A DNA stretch of 64,000 bases from Williamsia serinedens (GTDB lineage Bacteria; Actinomycetota; Actinomycetes; Mycobacteriales; Mycobacteriaceae). The stretch's first letter is position 1; every line of letters starts with the position of its first letter. The stretch lies in contig NZ_JAMTCG010000004.1 in the NCBI RefSeq assembly GCF_024171725.1, positions 310,001-374,000 of the forward strand, given 5' to 3'. The position numbers were made by a program, and so were the translations under genes. This document shows positions 21,526 through 30,642 of this stretch, in pieces. Under the pieces are notes generated by a model. It was not told the origin of the DNA. It saw only the letters and a list, made by a program, of their open reading frames with translations, and did no database searches.

Positions 21526-22620
21526 GTGATCCGACGACGCTCCGGCCGTGACGTGACGCCCGTGGACAGCGGCGTGGGTGCCGAGACCACGACGCTGCGC
21601 CCCGTGCCCGACGGCGCCCAGTCCCTCGAGTTCCGGACCATCCACGGCTACCGACGCGCGTTCCGGATGGCCGGTCGCGGCCCGGCGGTGTTGCTCATCC
21701 ACGGCATCGGCGACAACTCGTCGGCGTGGACGGAGATCATCGACATGCTCGCCCCGAACCACACGGTCATCGCACCCGACCTGCTCGGTCACGGCCTGTC
21801 GGACAAGCCGCGCGCCGACTACTCCGTCGCCGCCTACGCCAACGCGATGCGAGACCTGCTGTCGGTGTTGGGCATCCGTCGGGTGACGGTCATCGGCCAC
21901 TCCCTCGGCGGCGGTGTCGCGATGCAGTTCTGCTACCAGTTCCCCGAGTTCGTCGAACGCCTGGTGCTGGTGTCGACCGGGGGCGTGACCCGCGACGTCA
22001 GCCCGATGCTGCGGTTGCTGGCACTGCCGGGGATCAACGCGATGATCGCGGCCCTGCGGCTGCCCGGACTGGTACCGGCGTCCCACCACGTCGGGACGGT
22101 GGCCGGCCGTGCGCTCGACCCCGTCTCCCCCGCCCTGCCCCGTAGGGTGCGCGAGATGATCCACGACGCCCCCGAGGTGATGCGCATCGTCGACGGCCTG
22201 GCCGAGGCCACCGCGCACGCCGCGTTCACCCGCACCCTACGGGCGGTCGTCGACTGGCGCGGTCAGGTGGTGACCATGCTCGACCGCTCGTACCTGACGG
22301 CCCGCCTGCCCGTGATGCTGGTGTGGGGCACGGGAGACACCGTGATCCCGCACCACCATGCGCTGCTCGCGCACTCGGCGATGCCGCACTCCCTGCTCGA
22401 GAGTTTCGAGGGGGCGGGACATTTTCCACATCACGACGACCCGGGTCGATTCGTGACCGCCGTCGAGCGGTTCATCGCGGCGACCGCACCCATGGAGCAC
22501 GACACCGACGAGTGGTCGGAGCTGCTCTCCGCCGGTCCGAGCGTCGACGACCTCACCGGTCCCCGCAGCGTGCAGGAAGAGGTCCTCGAGGAACTGGCCG
22601 CAGAGCGTAGCGCCACATGA
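21526..22620 (+). CDS. Alpha/beta hydrolase
   Basis: This 364-residue alpha/beta-hydrolase-fold protein has the oxyanion strand LLIHGIGDNSSAW, the nucleophile elbow GHSLGG (Ser126) and a probable catalytic His in GAGHFPHHDDP near residue 307. No signal peptide is seen. The substrate is unknown; similar mycobacterial proteins are annotated as esterases or epoxide-hydrolase-like. The GTG at 21526 has GGGGAG 6 nt upstream. A 20-bp unit derived from its 3' end is repeated directly downstream. Confidence 0.9.
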   Translation: MIRRRSGRDVTPVDSGVGAETTTLRPVPDGAQSLEFRTIHGYRRAFRMAGRGPAVLLIHGIGDNSSAWTEIIDMLAPNHTVIAPDLLGHGLSDKPRADYSVAAYANAMRDLLSVLGIRRVTVIGHSLGGGVAMQFCYQFPEFVERLVLVSTGGVTRDVSPMLRLLALPGINAMIAALRLPGLVPASHHVGTVAGRALDPVSPALPRRVREMIHDAPEVMRIVDGLAEATAHAAFTRTLRAVVDWRGQVVTMLDRSYLTARLPVMLVWGTGDTVIPHHHALLAHSAMPHSLLESFEGAGHFPHHDDPGRFVTAVERFIAATAPMEHDTDEWSELLSAGPSVDDLTGPRSVQEEVLEELAAERSAT

Positions 22621-22660
22621 CGCAGCGCAGCGACTCATGACGCAGCGCAGCGCGACCTGA
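22599..22660 (+). repeat. Three tandem ~20-bp units at the hydrolase 3' end
   Basis: Units of 22, 20 and 20 bp (22599-22620, 22621-22640, 22641-22660) share the pattern CGCAG-GC-AGCG...TGA. The first encodes the hydrolase C-terminus and its stop. Copies 2 and 3 lie after the stop and repeat CATGACGCAGCGCAGCG. Confidence 0.7.
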
Positions 22661-22691
22661 CCGTGTCCGCGGCATCTGCCAGACTGCACGC

Positions 22692-23267
22692 ATGAGCGAA
22701 CAGCATCCCGGCGACGATCGCGTCTCGCTGGGCAAGGGGGACCCCGACCCGTCGGCGTGGACCCCCGCACCGGAGCCGTACCCGCCACCGGCCGCCTACC
22801 CACCGCCGACACAGCCGTACCCGTCGTCGGCGCCGTGGGGACAGACGGAACAGCATCCGCAGGCGCCCTACGACCAGCAGCTGTACGGCGGGCAGTACTC
22901 CCAGCCTCCGCAGTACGCGCAGCAGCCCTACGGGCAGCCGGCGTACACCCCCGGCGGGTACGGATACGACCCGTCGGCGCCCTACGGCCGGGATCCGCTG
23001 ACCGGGCAGCCGCTGTCGGACAAGTCGAAGGTCGTCGCCGGGCTGCTGCAGTTCTTCCTCGGCTGGCTCGGCATCGGCCGGTTCTACATGGGGTCGACGG
23101 CGATCGGCGTCTGTCAGCTGGTGCTGTTCCTCGTCGCCGTGGTGACGTTCGTGTTCATCATCGGGATGTTCCTGTGGTTCGCGCTCGCGCTGTGGGCGTT
23201 CATCGACGCGATCGTCATCCTCGTCGGCAGCCCCCGCGACGGGCAGGGCCTCCTGCTGCGATCCTGA
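22692..23267 (+). CDS. TM2-domain membrane protein
   Basis: This 191-residue protein has a Pro/Tyr/Gln-rich N-terminal half (about 1-105) followed by a TM2 domain: SKVVAGLLQFFLGWLGIGRFYMG (about 113-136) and a second hydrophobic segment with WAFIDAIVILVG. TM2 proteins are small inner-membrane proteins of unknown function. CAGACT 6 nt upstream of the ATG suggests a near-leaderless transcript. The gene converges with truA, with 3 bp between the stops. Confidence 0.9.
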   Translation: MSEQHPGDDRVSLGKGDPDPSAWTPAPEPYPPPAAYPPPTQPYPSSAPWGQTEQHPQAPYDQQLYGGQYSQPPQYAQQPYGQPAYTPGGYGYDPSAPYGRDPLTGQPLSDKSKVVAGLLQFFLGWLGIGRFYMGSTAIGVCQLVLFLVAVVTFVFIIGMFLWFALALWAFIDAIVILVGSPRDGQGLLLRS

Positions 23268-23270
23268 CGC

Positions 23271-24185
23271 TCAGCAGCAAGGCGGCGGAGCCGGGCGCTC
23301 GCGCACGTCGCGGGTGACCTCGGCACGCCGCGCCCACTCCGAGGCGGGCGGGTAGTCGACCCCGACGAGGGTCAGTCCTCGCGCCGGTGCGACCGGGACG
23401 TCGGGTGTGCGCTGCGTCTGCTCGAGCAGTCCCGTGCACCATGAGATGTCCCGGCGTCCCTCGCCGACGGCCGCGACCGCGCCGACGAGCGACCGCACCA
23501 TCGACCAGCAGAACGCGTCCGCACTCACCTGCGCGATCAGCACCCCGTCGTCGGCGCGCTCCCAGGTGAATCGCTGCAGGTCGCGGATCGTCGTCGCCCC
23601 CTCGCGTCGCCGGCAGAACGCGGCGAAGTCGTGCAGACCCACGAGCGTCCGCGCTGCGGCGGCCATCGCCGCGACGTCGAGCGGTCGCGGCCAGGCGGCG
23701 GTGTCGCGGGCGCGGACCGGTTCCGCGCCGAATGCGGCGTCGGTCAGCCGGTACCGGTAGTGACGACGCAGCGCGGCGAACCGGGCGTCGAAGGCGCCGT
23801 CGACGACCTGCACGGCGGTGATGCGGACGTCGTCGGGCAGCATCTTCGCCAGTCGCCGCACCAGCCGGGACGGGTCGCCGGCGATCGAGCGCGTTTTCAA
23901 CGCCGACTCGGGGACGTCGGCGTGGGCGACCTGGCCGGTGGCGTGCACCCCGGCGTCGGTCCGCCCGGCGACCGTCAGCGAGACCGGTGTCCGCAGAACG
24001 GTTCCCAGCGTGTCCTCGAGGGTCGCGCACACCGTGCGGTGGCCGGGCTGGCGTGCCCAGCCCGTGAAGTCGGTGCCGTCGTAGGCGACGTCGAACCGGA
24101 GGCGGACGGATGCCGGAGGCGGGCCCGACAGACGGGCGAGCCCGCCGCCGACGGTGTCGGGGGCGGGCTCGGCCGGTGTGCTCAC
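23271..24185 (-). CDS. truA: tRNA pseudouridine(38-40) synthase TruA
   Basis: This 304-residue enzyme isomerises uridines 38-40 in the tRNA anticodon arm. The catalytic motif GRTDAGVHA carries Asp77, and [12 protein letters not shown] (35-46) and [11 protein letters not shown] are family signatures. It is the last gene of the alpha ribosomal block, 13 bp after rplQ. GTG start. The tail ends in PPPCC, which is unusual but not in the catalytic core. Confidence 0.96.
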   Translation of the reverse strand: MSTPAEPAPDTVGGGLARLSGPPPASVRLRFDVAYDGTDFTGWARQPGHRTVCATLEDTLGTVLRTPVSLTVAGRTDAGVHATGQVAHADVPESALKTRSIAGDPSRLVRRLAKMLPDDVRITAVQVVDGAFDARFAALRRHYRYRLTDAAFGAEPVRARDTAAWPRPLDVAAMAAAARTLVGLHDFAAFCRRREGATTIRDLQRFTWERADDGVLIAQVSADAFCWSMVRSLVGAVAAVGEGRRDISWCTGLLEQTQRTPDVPVAPARGLTLVGVDYPPASEWARRAEVTRDVRERPAPPPCC

Positions 24186-24198
24186 GCTGGGCGCGACG

Positions 24199-24831
24199 TC
24201 ACTTGTCGTCGGACTTCTTCTCGTCCGACTCGTCGACGATCTCCGCGGCGCTCTCGGCCCAGGTCTCCTCGGTGGTTCCCTCGGCGACGGCGTCGGCGTT
24301 CTCCACGGCCTCGGCCGGGGCCTCCGCCTCGACCTGTGCGACGACGTTGTTCTCGTCCTCGGCGGCCTCGGCGGCGGTGTCCGCGGCCGAGCTGTCCGAG
24401 GTCTCGGCGGCAGCCGGGGCGGCGGCCTTCGAGGCGGCGACGCGGGTCGCGCGGCTGGCCTCGCTGGACGCGGTCGGACCGCTCACCAGCTCGATGACGG
24501 CCATCGGCGCGTTGTCACCCTTGCGGGGCAGCGTCTTCACGATGCGGGTGTACCCGCCGTCGCGCTCGGCGAACGAGGGGCCGATCTCCGCGAAGAGCTT
24601 GTGCACGACGTCCTTGTCGCGGATGTCCTTGAGCACCTCACGACGGTGGGCGAGGGTGCCCGCCTTGGCGTGGGTGATCAGCTTCTCCGCGTACGGCCGC
24701 AGGCGCTTGGCCTTGGCCTCGGTGGTCGTGATCCGCTCGTGCTCGAACAGCGACGTGGCGAGGTTCGCCAGCATCGCCTTCTGGTGCGAGGCCGACCCGC
24801 CGAGACGGGCGCCCTTGGTGGGCTTGGGCAT
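24199..24831 (-). CDS. rplQ: 50S ribosomal protein L17
   Basis: This 210-residue protein has the L17 domain in residues 1-118 ([50 protein letters not shown]). A long Ala/Glu-rich acidic tail (about 125-210) ends DEKKSDDK. The tail is longer than in E. coli and typical of actinobacteria, although longer than in M. tuberculosis (about 180 residues). It follows rpoA by 60 bp. Confidence 0.97.
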   Translation of the reverse strand: MPKPTKGARLGGSASHQKAMLANLATSLFEHERITTTEAKAKRLRPYAEKLITHAKAGTLAHRREVLKDIRDKDVVHKLFAEIGPSFAERDGGYTRIVKTLPRKGDNAPMAVIELVSGPTASSEASRATRVAASKAAAPAAAETSDSSAADTAAEAAEDENNVVAQVEAEAPAEAVENADAVAEGTTEETWAESAAEIVDESDEKKSDDK

Positions 24832-24891
24832 CGGTGTCTCCTTGTAAGACGCTCACGGCCTCTCGGCCGGGAGAAGGTAGGGCGCAGCTCG

Positions 24892-25947
24892 TCAGAGCTG
24901 CTCGGTCTCTGCGTAATCCTCGCCCGAGTCGGCATCGGAGAACGATGCGTCGTCGGACCACGTACCCGTGCTCGCGTCGTACCCGGCGACCTGCGACGGG
25001 TCGAAGCTCGCGGGGCTGTCCTTCAGCGACAGGCCCAGCGTGTGGAGCTTGACCTTCACCTCGTCGATCGACTTCTGCCCGAAGTTGCGGATGTCGAGCA
25101 GATCCGACTCGGTGCGGGCGACCAGCTCGCCGACGGTGTGCACACCCTCGCGCTTGAGGCAGTTGTACGAGCGCACCGTGAGCTCGAGGTCCTCGATCGG
25201 CAGGCTGAACGAGGCGATGTGGTCCGCCTCGGCCGGCGACGGCCCGATCTCGATTCCCTCGGCCTCGACGTTGAGCTCGCGCGCCAGCCCGAACAGCTCC
25301 ACGAGGGTCTTGCCGGCCGAGGCCAGCGCGTCCCGCGCGGTGATCGAGTTCTTGGTCTCGACGTCGAGGACGAGACGGTCGAAGTCGGTGCGCTGCTCGA
25401 CACGGGTGGCCTCGACCTTGTAGGTCACCTTGAGCACGGGCGAGTAGATCGAGTCGACCGGGATGCGGCCGATCTCGGCGCCCGACGCCTTGTTCTGCAC
25501 GGCCGGCACGTAGCCGCGGCCCCGCTCGACGACCAGCTCGATCTCGAGCTTGCCCTTGTCGTTCAGGGTCGCGATGTGCAGGTCGGGGTTGTGCACGGTG
25601 ACACCGGCCGGCGGCACGATGTCGGCACCGGTGACGGTGCCCGGCCCCTGCTTGCGGACGTACATCGTGACCGGCTCGTCCTCCTCGGAGGACACCACGA
25701 GGCCCTTGAGGTTCAGGATGATGTCGGTGACGTCCTCCTTGACCCCCGGCACGGTGGTGAACTCGTGGAGCACGCCGTCGATCCGGATGCTGGTGACCGC
25801 CGCGCCCGGGATGGACGACAGCAGGGTGCGCCGCAGCGAGTTGCCCAGGGTGTAGCCGAAGCCGGGCTCGAGCGGTTCGATGACGAACTTCGACCGGTTC
25901 TCGGCCAGCGTCTCCTCGGACAGGGTGGGTCGCTGTGAGATGAGCAT
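24892..25947 (-). CDS. rpoA: RNA polymerase alpha subunit
   Basis: This 351-residue subunit nucleates RNA polymerase assembly (N-terminal domain, [23 protein letters not shown]) and contacts UP elements and activators (C-terminal domain, [25 protein letters not shown], about 250-315). The tail is acidic. I chose the ATG at 25947 (MLISQRPTL), with AGGAGG 11 nt upstream, over an earlier in-frame ATG. Confidence 0.98.
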   Translation of the reverse strand: MLISQRPTLSEETLAENRSKFVIEPLEPGFGYTLGNSLRRTLLSSIPGAAVTSIRIDGVLHEFTTVPGVKEDVTDIILNLKGLVVSSEEDEPVTMYVRKQGPGTVTGADIVPPAGVTVHNPDLHIATLNDKGKLEIELVVERGRGYVPAVQNKASGAEIGRIPVDSIYSPVLKVTYKVEATRVEQRTDFDRLVLDVETKNSITARDALASAGKTLVELFGLARELNVEAEGIEIGPSPAEADHIASFSLPIEDLELTVRSYNCLKREGVHTVGELVARTESDLLDIRNFGQKSIDEVKVKLHTLGLSLKDSPASFDPSQVAGYDASTGTWSDDASFSDADSGEDYAETEQL

Positions 25948-26025
25948 GGGTGGTAAGTCCTCCTGTGTGGGCATCCGCCATATGACGCCCTCGGGTGCCC
26001 GGCGACGATCGACGTCGGGCGAGGT

Positions 26026-26055
26026 CGTCCCCCACCGGTGACCCGGCGGGGGACG
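26026..26055 (-). terminator. Stem-loop between rpsD and rpoA
   Basis: CGTCCCCC (26026-26033) pairs with GGGGGACG (26048-26055) around a 14-nt loop, in the 117-bp rpsD-rpoA gap. There is no U-tract. It may attenuate or protect the transcript rather than end it, since rpoA needs read-through. Confidence 0.4.
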
Positions 26056-26064
26056 GCACGCGTG

Positions 26065-26670
26065 TTACTTCGAGTAGAACTCGACGATCAGCTGCTCGGT
26101 GAGCGGCACGTCGATCTGGCCGCGGTCGGGCACCTGGTGCACGAGGATCCGCAGCGTCGACGGGACGACCTGCAGCCACCCCGGGACCGGACGCTCGCCC
26201 TGGATCTCCTTGGCGATCTGGAACGGCACGGTCTGCAGCGACTTCGGACGGACGTCGATGATGTCGTACTGCGAGACGCGGTAGCTGGGCACGTCGACCT
26301 TCACACCGTTGACGGTGAAGTGGCCGTGGCTGACCATCTGCCGCGCCTGACGACGCGTGCGGGCCAGGCCCGCGCGGTACACGACGTTGTCGAGACGGGT
26401 CTCGAGGATGCGCAGCAGCTCGTCACCGGTCTTGCCGGTGCGGCGGTTGGCCTCCTCGTAGTAGCGACGGAACTGCTTCTCGAGCACGCCGTAGGTGAAG
26501 CGGGCCTTCTGCTTCTCCTGCAGCTGGAGCAGGTACTCGCTCTCCTTGATCCGCGCGCGGCCGTGCTGGCCGGGCGGGTAGGGGCGACGTTCGAATGCCT
26601 GGTCTCCACCGACGAGGTCGACGCGCAGGCGGCGCGACTTCTTGGTGGCGGGTCCGGTGTAACGAGCCAT
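26065..26670 (-). CDS. rpsD: 30S ribosomal protein S4
   Basis: This 201-residue assembly protein starts MARYTGPATKKSRRLRVDL and has the S4 RNA-binding domain around 90-155 (RLDNVVYRAGLARTRRQARQ). It is the cysteine-free (C-minus) form lacking the N-terminal zinc site, as is common in actinobacteria. It can act as a translational repressor of the alpha operon in other bacteria; I see no defined leader structure here. Confidence 0.98.
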   Translation of the reverse strand: MARYTGPATKKSRRLRVDLVGGDQAFERRPYPPGQHGRARIKESEYLLQLQEKQKARFTYGVLEKQFRRYYEEANRRTGKTGDELLRILETRLDNVVYRAGLARTRRQARQMVSHGHFTVNGVKVDVPSYRVSQYDIIDVRPKSLQTVPFQIAKEIQGERPVPGWLQVVPSTLRILVHQVPDRGQIDVPLTEQLIVEFYSK

Positions 26671-26693
26671 GAGTGGGTTCCTTCCCTTCCCGA

Positions 26694-27104
26694 CTAGACC
26701 CGGCGCCGCTTGGGCGGGCGGCAGCCGTTGTGGGGGGCGGGGGTGACGTCGGAGATGGTGCCCACCTCGAGGCCGGCGGCCTGCAGCGAGCGGATCGCGG
26801 TCTCACGGCCCGAACCCGGGCCCTTGACGAACACGTCGACCTTCTTGACGCCGTTCTCCTGCGCCTTGCGGGCAGCGTTCTCGGCGGCGAGCTGCGCGGC
26901 GAACGGGGTGCTCTTGCGCGAGCCCTTGAAGCCGACGTGGCCCGAGGACGCCCAGGAGATCACGTTGCCCGCAGGGTCGGTGATCGAGACGATCGTGTTG
27001 TTGAACGTGGACTTGATGTGCGCGTGGCCGTGCGGGACGTTCTTCTTCTCGCGACGACGCGAGGTGCCCTTCTTGGGCCCGGCAGCGCGTGACTTCGGAG
27101 GCAT
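26694..27104 (-). CDS. rpsK: 30S ribosomal protein S11
   Basis: This 136-residue platform protein starts [21 protein letters not shown] and contains [10 protein letters not shown]-like [19 protein letters not shown]. It ends in the conserved [17 protein letters not shown]. It is 3 bp downstream of rpsM. Confidence 0.98.
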   Translation of the reverse strand: MPPKSRAAGPKKGTSRRREKKNVPHGHAHIKSTFNNTIVSITDPAGNVISWASSGHVGFKGSRKSTPFAAQLAAENAARKAQENGVKKVDVFVKGPGSGRETAIRSLQAAGLEVGTISDVTPAPHNGCRPPKRRRV

Positions 27105-27107
27105 GCG

Positions 27108-27476
27108 TTACTTCTTCTTCCCGGCGATGGTCTTCTTGGGGCCCTTGCGGGTGCGGGCGTTGGTCTTGGTGCGCTGACCACGCACGGGCAGACCACGGCG
27201 GTGCCGCAGGCCCTGGTAGCAGCCGATCTCGATCTTGCGACGGATGTCGCCCTGGACCTCGCGGCGCAGGTCACCCTCGACCTGCACGGACGCCTCGATG
27301 TACTCGCGGAGCTTCGCGACGTCGGCGTCGGTGAGGTCCTTGGCGCGCAGATCGGGGCTGAGCCCGGTACCCGCGAGGATCTCCTTCGAGGTGGTACGAC
27401 CCACTCCGTAGATGTAGGTCAGTGCGATCTCCAGGCGCTTCTCGCGCGGGAGATCCACACCGGCAACACGTGCCAT
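27108..27476 (-). CDS. rpsM: 30S ribosomal protein S13
   Basis: This 122-residue head protein starts [21 protein letters not shown]. It carries the GRTTSKEIL helix and a basic C-terminus ([21 protein letters not shown]). AAAGGA precedes the ATG. The 180-bp gap to rpmJ contains a hairpin. Confidence 0.98.
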   Translation of the reverse strand: MARVAGVDLPREKRLEIALTYIYGVGRTTSKEILAGTGLSPDLRAKDLTDADVAKLREYIEASVQVEGDLRREVQGDIRRKIEIGCYQGLRHRRGLPVRGQRTKTNARTRKGPKKTIAGKKK

Positions 27477-27554
27477 GTGGTGATTCCTTTTCGGTTCGAA
27501 GGTCTGCTCCCGGTCCGTCCCCCGTGTGGGGCTCCGGCCTTCGTCCAGAGGTGG

Positions 27555-27576
27555 CCGGGGACTCGTCTGTCCCCGG
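27555..27576 (-). terminator. Hairpin in the rpmJ-rpsM gap
   Basis: CCGGGGAC (27555-27562) pairs perfectly with GTCCCCGG (27569-27576) around a 6-nt loop, in the 180-bp region 27477-27656. It may separate infA-rpmJ from rpsM-rpsK-rpsD-rpoA-rplQ-truA or act as an attenuator. Confidence 0.45.
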
Positions 27577-27656
27577 TGGCGCCGGGAGTCTCATCTGTCG
27601 ATGTTCAGTTGTGTGTCACTCAAGCGACCGCGGGGCCCCGAGGAGCCCGGTGCAGA

Positions 27657-27770
27657 TCAGCCCTGACGCTGCTTGTGGCGCAGGTTGTCGCAGATCACCA
27701 TGACCCGGCCGTTGCGGCGGATCACCTTGCACTTCTCGCAGATCGGCTTGACGCTCGGGTTGACCTTCAC
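27657..27770 (-). CDS. rpmJ: 50S ribosomal protein L36
   Basis: This 37-residue protein reads [19 protein letters not shown] then [18 protein letters not shown]. The zinc ligands Cys11, Cys14, Cys27 and His32 are present, so it is the zinc-binding (C-plus) form. GTG start, with GAGAGG 7 nt upstream. It lies 30 bp after infA, the usual order. Confidence 0.96.
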   Translation of the reverse strand: MKVNPSVKPICEKCKVIRRNGRVMVICDNLRHKQRQG

Positions 27771-27800
27771 GTCGGTGCCTCTCGGGATGTTGTGTGGCGC

Positions 27801-28022
27801 TTACTTGTACCGGTAGACGATGCGTCCGCGGGCGAGGTCGTAGGGCGACAGCTCCACGACGACGCGATCCTCGGGGAGGATGCGGATGTAGTGCTGACGC
27901 ATCTTGCCGCTGATATGCGCGAGCACCTTGTGCCCGTTCTCCAGCTCGATGCGGAACATCGCGTTCGGCAGAGGCTCGACCACGCGACCCTCCACCTCGA
28001 TGGCGCCGTCCTTCTTTGCCAT
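27801..28022 (-). CDS. infA: Translation initiation factor IF-1
   Basis: This 73-residue OB-fold factor ([20 protein letters not shown] through [22 protein letters not shown] to RIVYRYK) binds the ribosomal A site during initiation. The sequence matches the actinobacterial consensus throughout. The ATG at 28022 is preceded by GGAGG at only 2 nt, unusually close, but the alternative starts give non-homologous N-termini. Confidence 0.98.
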   Translation of the reverse strand: MAKKDGAIEVEGRVVEPLPNAMFRIELENGHKVLAHISGKMRQHYIRILPEDRVVVELSPYDLARGRIVYRYK

Positions 28023-28170
28023 GTCCTCCACAATCCGGTCCGGACCCGGGCGGTGCCGTGCGGCATCGCCCGCGAAGCGGACTCGTCGTCTACCGTGTCG
28101 GTACGCGTAATCCCGACGACGACCGGCCGCGAGCGGCAGGCAACCATCGGTGGACACGCACCAGCGCTCC

Positions 28171-28200
28171 ACTGTACGCGTCTGCGCAGGTGTGGGCCAA
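28171..28200 (-). promoter_or_regulatory. Promoter of infA-rpmJ
   Basis: On the minus strand TTGGCC (28200-28195), an 18-bp spacer and TACAGT (28176-28171) form a good SigA-type promoter. It is followed by GGAGCG. The predicted leader to infA is about 140 nt. The rest of 28023-28213 holds no gene. Confidence 0.6.
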
Positions 28201-28213
28201 ATCCGTCCGCGGA

Positions 28214-29044
28214 CTACCCCGCCGGCAGCTGCTCCAGCACGTCGGTGACGTCCTCGGCCCCCAGTACCTGGATGGCGACGTGGTCGGCGCCGGCCGCCAG
28301 GTGGGCGTCCACCTGATCACGGATCTGCTCCCCCGTGCCGTGCGCGACGAGGGCGTCGATGAGCGCGTCGCTCCCGCCGTCGGCGATGTCGTCGTCCGTC
28401 CAGCCGAGCCGCTTGAGGTTGGCGACGTAGTTCCGCAGGTGCAGGTAGGGCTTGTTCACCGGCGGGCGCCCGATCGACCGTGCCGTCTCGGGGTCGCTCT
28501 CGAGGACGATCTTGTGTTCGGGCGCGAGGAACGCGTCCGGTCCGAGGATCTCCCGCGCGTACCGGGTGTGCTCGGGCTGTGTGAGGTAGGGGTGTGCGCC
28601 GAGCGCGCGGTCGGCCGAGAGCTTGAGCATCTTCGGCCCGAGGGCCGCGAGGACCCGGCGCTCGACGGGCAGTCCGCCCTCGTCGAGCCTGTCGAGGTAG
28701 TCGACCATCGAGTCGTACGGCGAAGCGTACTCCTGCGTGGCCTCGCGGTGGCCGACGCCGACGCCGAGGAAGAAGCGGCCGGGGAAGTCCTTGTCGAGGT
28801 CGGCGAACTCGCGTGCGATCGCGAGCGGATCGGTGTTCCAGATGTTGGTGATCCCGGTGGCGACGCGGATGGAGTCCGTCGCCGCGAGGACCCTGCGCGC
28901 GGGGGCGAGGTCCTCCGGTGAACCGCCCAGCCAGATGGTGCCGTAGCCGAGTTGCTCGACCCGCGCCGCCTGGTGCGGGGTCAACCCGCCGTGCCAGATC
29001 CAGATGCCGTGGGTCCCGAAACCGTGCTTGTCCGCGGTGCTCAT
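28214..29044 (-). CDS. LLM-class F420-dependent oxidoreductase (Rv3463-like)
   Basis: This 276-residue luciferase-like monooxygenase-fold protein has the TIM-barrel signatures [38 protein letters not shown] split over residues 27-65, and [15 protein letters not shown] near 93. Actinobacterial members with this pattern use coenzyme F420. The substrate is unknown. M. tuberculosis Rv3463 next to infA is the syntenic relative. ATG at 29044; no clear Shine-Dalgarno. Confidence 0.85.
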   Translation of the reverse strand: MSTADKHGFGTHGIWIWHGGLTPHQAARVEQLGYGTIWLGGSPEDLAPARRVLAATDSIRVATGITNIWNTDPLAIAREFADLDKDFPGRFFLGVGVGHREATQEYASPYDSMVDYLDRLDEGGLPVERRVLAALGPKMLKLSADRALGAHPYLTQPEHTRYAREILGPDAFLAPEHKIVLESDPETARSIGRPPVNKPYLHLRNYVANLKRLGWTDDDIADGGSDALIDALVAHGTGEQIRDQVDAHLAAGADHVAIQVLGAEDVTDVLEQLPAG

Positions 29045-29097
29045 GGAAACGACAACGGCGGCGGAGCGCAGTTGCTTCCGCGTCGGACGGTCCGGGG

Positions 29098-29538
29098 TCA
29101 GGCCGTGTGCAGGTGGGCGACGAGCGTCGCCGGGTGTGCCGCGAACGCTCGCGACAGCCGCACGGCGAGCCCGACCGAGATCGCGCGGGTCCCGCTCTCG
29201 CGCGAGCCGTCGGCGAGGACGACCAGGAGGTCGTCGACCGATCCCATCACCGCGACCCAGTCGGCCAGCACGGCCGCCGGCGACTCCCCCGGCTCGGCGT
29301 CGAGGATCACCAGGTCGACCAGCGGGTGCTCGGCGTGCCACATCCGCCGCAGGTCCTGGTGGTCGGTGCCGCGCGGGCAGACGTGGACCGCACGGACCAT
29401 GCGTCCGAAGCACCGGGCACGGACGACGGCCTCGTGGCAGGGGGCGCGGACGTCGTCGACGGGCAGGATCACGACGCCTCGCGCGGACAGGGCGATGTCG
29501 GAGGTGCAGGTCGGGCGGATGCGGTGAGCGGTGGTCAC
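29098..29538 (-). CDS. Hypothetical protein
   Basis: This 146-residue soluble protein is not confidently recognised. It has alternating hydrophobic strands (ARGVVILPVDDV, MVRAVHVCP, LVDLVILDAEPG, DLLVVLADG) that suggest a small Rossmann-like fold. The segment VHVCPRGTDHQDLRRMWHAEHP recalls cytoplasmic domains attached to some amino-acid permeases, but no membrane part is present. The GTG at 29538 gives the sensible N-terminus MTTAHRIRPTC. It is divergent from dtd. The start is uncertain. Confidence 0.6.
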   Translation of the reverse strand: MTTAHRIRPTCTSDIALSARGVVILPVDDVRAPCHEAVVRARCFGRMVRAVHVCPRGTDHQDLRRMWHAEHPLVDLVILDAEPGESPAAVLADWVAVMGSVDDLLVVLADGSRESGTRAISVGLAVRLSRAFAAHPATLVAHLHTA

Positions 29539-29646
29539 CGGACAACGGTCGTCCCGCTCTCCCCCACGCGACCACCGTCTGAACGCGATCTCGACACCGC
29601 GCAGAGCGATCTTGACGCCGTCCTGACGCCGTCGTCGCGGTGTCAC

Positions 29647-29652
29647 TAGCGT
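29647..29652 (+). promoter_or_regulatory. -10 element of dtd, leaderless type
   Basis: TAGCGT lies 7 nt before the dtd ATG, placing transcription start at about the start codon. There is no Shine-Dalgarno. Confidence 0.45.
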
Positions 29653-29659
29653 TCGCGTC

Positions 29660-30097
29660 ATGAAGGCGGTGGTGACACGGGTGACGGCGGCCCACGTGGA
29701 GGTCGACGGTGAGACCGTCGGACAGCTCGACCTCGACGACGGCGCGCAGGGCCTGCTCGTCCTGCTCGGCGCCACCCACGACGACACCGAGGACACCGTG
29801 CGCCGCATGGCCGACAAGATCTGGACCCTGCGGATCCTCGACGACGAGACGTCCGCGGCGGATCGTGGCGCACCCGTACTCGTGGTCAGCCAGTTCACGC
29901 TCTACGGCGACGTCCGCAAGGGCCGGCGGCCGTCGTGGAACGCCGCCGCGCCCGGCGACGTCGCCGAGCCACTCGTGGACCGGTTCGTGACCGCTTTGTC
30001 CGACCTCGGCGCTACCGTCGCAACCGGCCGGTTCGGCGCCCACATGCGGGTGCACAGCGTCAACGACGGACCGGTGACCATCCTGATCGAGATGTGA
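29660..30097 (+). CDS. dtd: D-aminoacyl-tRNA deacylase
   Basis: This 145-residue editing enzyme hydrolyses D-aminoacyl (and glycyl-tRNA-Ala) mischarged tRNAs. The two active-site motifs SQFTLYGD (about residues 77-84) and NDGPVT (about 135-140), which include the cross-subunit GP motif, are intact, and the length is standard. It is followed 16 bp later by the DHFR-like gene. Confidence 0.95.
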   Translation: MKAVVTRVTAAHVEVDGETVGQLDLDDGAQGLLVLLGATHDDTEDTVRRMADKIWTLRILDDETSAADRGAPVLVVSQFTLYGDVRKGRRPSWNAAAPGDVAEPLVDRFVTALSDLGATVATGRFGAHMRVHSVNDGPVTILIEM

Positions 30098-30113
30098 CAC
30101 ACCGGGAGTCGCG

Positions 30114-30638
30114 ATGAGCACCGTCTACTACACCGCCTCCAGCCTCGACGGCTTCGTCGTCGACGAGCACGACAGCCTCGAGTGGTTGATGCGCAACGAC
30201 GTCGACGGCACCGGGTTCGGTGGCTACGACGACTTCATCGCCGGCGTCGGCGCGATCGTCATGGGCGCGTCGACCCACCGCTGGCTCGTCGAGCACGAGC
30301 CCGACGTGTGGCCGTACGAGCAGCCGACATGGGTCGTGACGAATCATCCGGATGCGGTCACCGCGCCCGGGGTGCACACCTACGCCGGTGACGTCGCCAG
30401 CCTGCACCCGCAGCTCGTCGACGCCGCCGACGGTCGCGACGTGTGGGTCGTCGGCGGCGGCGACCTCGCCGCCCAGTTCGTGGCCGCGGGCCTCGTCGAC
30501 GAGATGTGGGTGCACTACGCGCCGTGCACGCTCGGCGCCGGCCGGCCCGTGCTACCCACCGCGTCGCGCTGGCGTCTGCTCGACACCGGCCGCAATCGCG
30601 ACTTCGTCGGCGCCCGATGGGCCCGCGCCGACGCCTGA
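30114..30638 (+). CDS. Dihydrofolate reductase-family protein (RibD C-terminal type)
   Basis: This 174-residue protein starts VYYTASSLDGFVVDEHDSLEWL, the NADPH-binding RibD_C/DHFR-like pattern. It continues with AIVMGASTHRWL and VWVVGGGDLAAQFVAAGLVDEM. Such proteins reduce unknown substrates and are common paralogues in actinobacteria; true FolA is unlikely. It is probably co-transcribed with dtd and converges with ugpC 4 bp away. Confidence 0.85.
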   Translation: MSTVYYTASSLDGFVVDEHDSLEWLMRNDVDGTGFGGYDDFIAGVGAIVMGASTHRWLVEHEPDVWPYEQPTWVVTNHPDAVTAPGVHTYAGDVASLHPQLVDAADGRDVWVVGGGDLAAQFVAAGLVDEMWVHYAPCTLGAGRPVLPTASRWRLLDTGRNRDFVGARWARADA

Positions 30639-30642
30639 CCCG

